From Phoenix dactylifera (Eukaryota; Streptophyta; Magnoliopsida; Arecales; Arecaceae), in NCBI RefSeq assembly GCF_009389715.1, contig NW_024067676.1:563501-627500 (forward strand): 64,000 nucleotides of DNA, given 5' to 3'. A program made the translations under genes and the position numbers. The notes under the pieces were generated by a model that saw only the letters and a program-made list of their open reading frames with translations, was not told the DNA's origin and ran no database searches. How positions within the stretch are numbered: the first letter of the stretch is position 1; every line of letters begins with the position of its first letter. This document shows positions 61,974 to 64,000 of the stretch, piece after piece.

Positions 61974-64000
61974 GTATGTATTATGCAAGTTCACTTTTAT
62001 TGATCTTTTTTTTTCTGAGGTTTACTGCTTGTCTTTGATGTGATTTTAAATGTTGTTGACTCATCTAAACTTGCAAGCTGTGCTAGAGTATCTTAAACTA
62101 AGAAAGAATGTATGTTTATATTGTAAGTTGTACTGCAAACTACCCCAACCATGATAGTTTTTTTTCCCTGAATAACTGACCACCTCTTGCCTTTGCTTGT
62201 ATTTCTTGAGAATCATGGTGGAAGATTCAGAAATTATTTCTATAGTAATGATGCAAGAATTCTCATGTCAAAAAGGTGGGGAAACACCTCTCAAGATTAA
62301 AGAATGAAACCTCCTTCCAACAGAAGAGTGGTGCAACTATAGCACAATTTGCGTTTTTCTTTGGTGGTCATTTTTCATATATTTTTATTTGACTTTATAC
62401 TAGGTTGTAGGAGGAGTTGGATAACAAATTGGAGATTATATAGGTTGAAACTTATATTTGTCTTGATATTCTTTTGGTTCAAAATAATTGCGCACAAATT
62501 GTACACTACTTATAATGTTGGCTAAAATGGATCAAAACATGACTTCAACCTTTGGAGCCAATGCCTTCAAGATTTTTGGTAGTACGAATGAAAGATGCCT
62601 TGTTTCACAAATAACAGATTGTAGCAATCCATCATGATAATACGAGAAGAATTTAGTTTTTTTGGGTGGAATTGAACTATTATTTCAGCATATCTAATCA
62701 CATATATTGGTAATGTTCTAGTGCACTGATATTTTACATTGCATATAACAACATGTGGGTGCCCCCCAGCGTTAGCTACAGTGTTTAGAGAACCCATCAC
62801 CGGAGAGTATTGGCAGGCTAGGCCACCAAAAACCATAATTTTGAAAAAGCAACCAACCTGGTGGTTTGTATGGTTGAATTGTTCAAACCTCCCCATCAAA
62901 CTGGTTCTGACCTAGATTGTTCAACTTTTAAAGGGTTTGCAGCACATTGATAAAGCAGCAGAGAGGAGGCGGCCGCAGTGGGTGGTTGGGGGTTTTTTTT
63001 TATTCTGCGTTTGGGAACAGGCGGTAGTGGTGGAGGGTGGGGGGGAGGAAGAGGAAGGTTTCACATCAAAGCAGAGAGAAACAATGGCTATGGAAGGCTT
63101 ATGGCGAAGGAAGTCAGCATCAATGGACGGGAGTCGGACGAGAGCTGGTGAGATTGATGTAGGACCAATTGGTCATGGGATAATCAAATTGATGGAGAGA
63201 TTAAATCGCCATGACTAGATACAGCCCTTATCCAACATGTGGCCATCCCATCATTGAGGGAGGTATCAAGATCAATAGAGTTTGAGACAAAAAAGGAAGT
63301 AAACATTAGAGAGGATGGGATGAGTCAGTAGAATTTGAGATGACGAAGGAAATGGAGAGTCTGCTTAAGAACAAAATGGGGGTTAGGGATTTAAGATGAA
63401 AGGAGCCAAATTTGGATGGGTTCTTGCTCTTGAAAGAGGAGTTTGGGGCATTGGGTTTTAAAATGGTTGACTCATGGTTGTCCCATCTTCGACTTTTCGA
63501 ATGCTGACTCATGACCGAGCAAGAAAACGGGTGGGCAAGGTCATAGGTTCAGAACACCAATCGGTTGTATGGTCCTTGTATGGTTTTATTATGCCAGGTA
63601 TTATGGAACAGGAAGATTCTCCAAATCGTCTCCCATTACCTTCAATTATTGGGTCTACTTTTTTTATTTTTTTATTTTTATTTTTTAATCTTTATCCTAT
63701 ATTTGTCCTTCCAGCCTATGTCGCACGTATAAACCATCTCAAATAATTTTTTCCATTGTGCCATATTTTTGTTTCTTACTTTCCTCTAACATACTCATTT
63801 TTAAATGTAGTCTTCATTAACATACTCATCTCCATAACTTATGCTTTTAGGCCATACACATTTACCAGCACTCATACAATAAGTTTCTTATTTTTATAGA
63901 TGAAATTCCTTACAGTCGAAATGAAGCCAAGTTATTTTACAACACTGGAGGGCTATCTTCAATATAAAAGCACATAATGGAAATGCCTGGAGTCTAATGC
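61974..64000 (+). other. Last visible intron of the acyl-CoA-binding protein gene
   Basis: Begins GTATGT after exon 17. No sequence resembling the expected C-terminal coiled-coil exon was found before the window edge. Small ORFs (for example 62937-63218) lie in purine-rich sequence and show no domain. Confidence 0.55.

Noticed and set aside
62937-63218. 93-codon ORF near the right edge
   Set aside because: It lies in the last visible intron, is purine-biased and lacks the expected coiled-coil sequence.

Overview
The window is plant nuclear DNA. Genes are split by spliceosomal introns, repeats are abundant, and the protein families are plant-specific (DYW-type PPR, INDETERMINATE-DOMAIN zinc finger, kelch acyl-CoA-binding protein). 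Protein and repeat style suggest a monocot, plausibly a palm; that identification is inference, not proof.

Layout, left to right. 1-1420: decayed LINE ORF1 on the minus strand, cut by the window edge. 2818-3313: a small terminal-inverted-repeat element. 5422-7241: a single-exon DYW-class PPR editing-factor gene whose last 48 codons lie in another frame because one base is missing. A LINE 3' end with a poly(A) tail follows directly (7242-7593). 7799-8054: a TRIM-like relic. 8240-9600: decayed LINE ORF2 (minus). 11529-12280: a second TIR element. 18836-22546: a three-exon IDD C2H2 zinc-finger transcription factor. 23600-29000: nested transposons, including a solo LTR with its target-site duplication (24310-26572) and a complete hAT-type MITE with an 8-bp duplication (26925-27121). 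30067-37479: a four-exon gene for a probable NDUFAF4-type mitochondrial complex I assembly factor. 40711-41195: a broken copy of DPH4 (diphthamide J-protein). 42541-42830: another LINE RNase H relic. 43417 to beyond the right edge: a large class IV (acyl-CoA-binding plus kelch) gene with 17 coding exons in view.

The genes are independent housekeeping or regulatory loci with no shared pathway. The PPR protein (organelle RNA editing) and the assembly factor (complex I) could both affect mitochondria, but nothing in the sequence links them. The most notable observations are: the PPR frameshift; a GC-AG intron with a shifted acceptor in the acyl-CoA-binding protein gene; a foldback element with a 12-bp flanking repeat inside an intron of that gene, with a relative nearby; the DPH4 pseudogene; and a 63-bp coding tandem duplication in the assembly-factor gene. 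Exon boundaries were set by eye from reading frame, GT/GC-AG sites and family knowledge. No alignment or database search was run.
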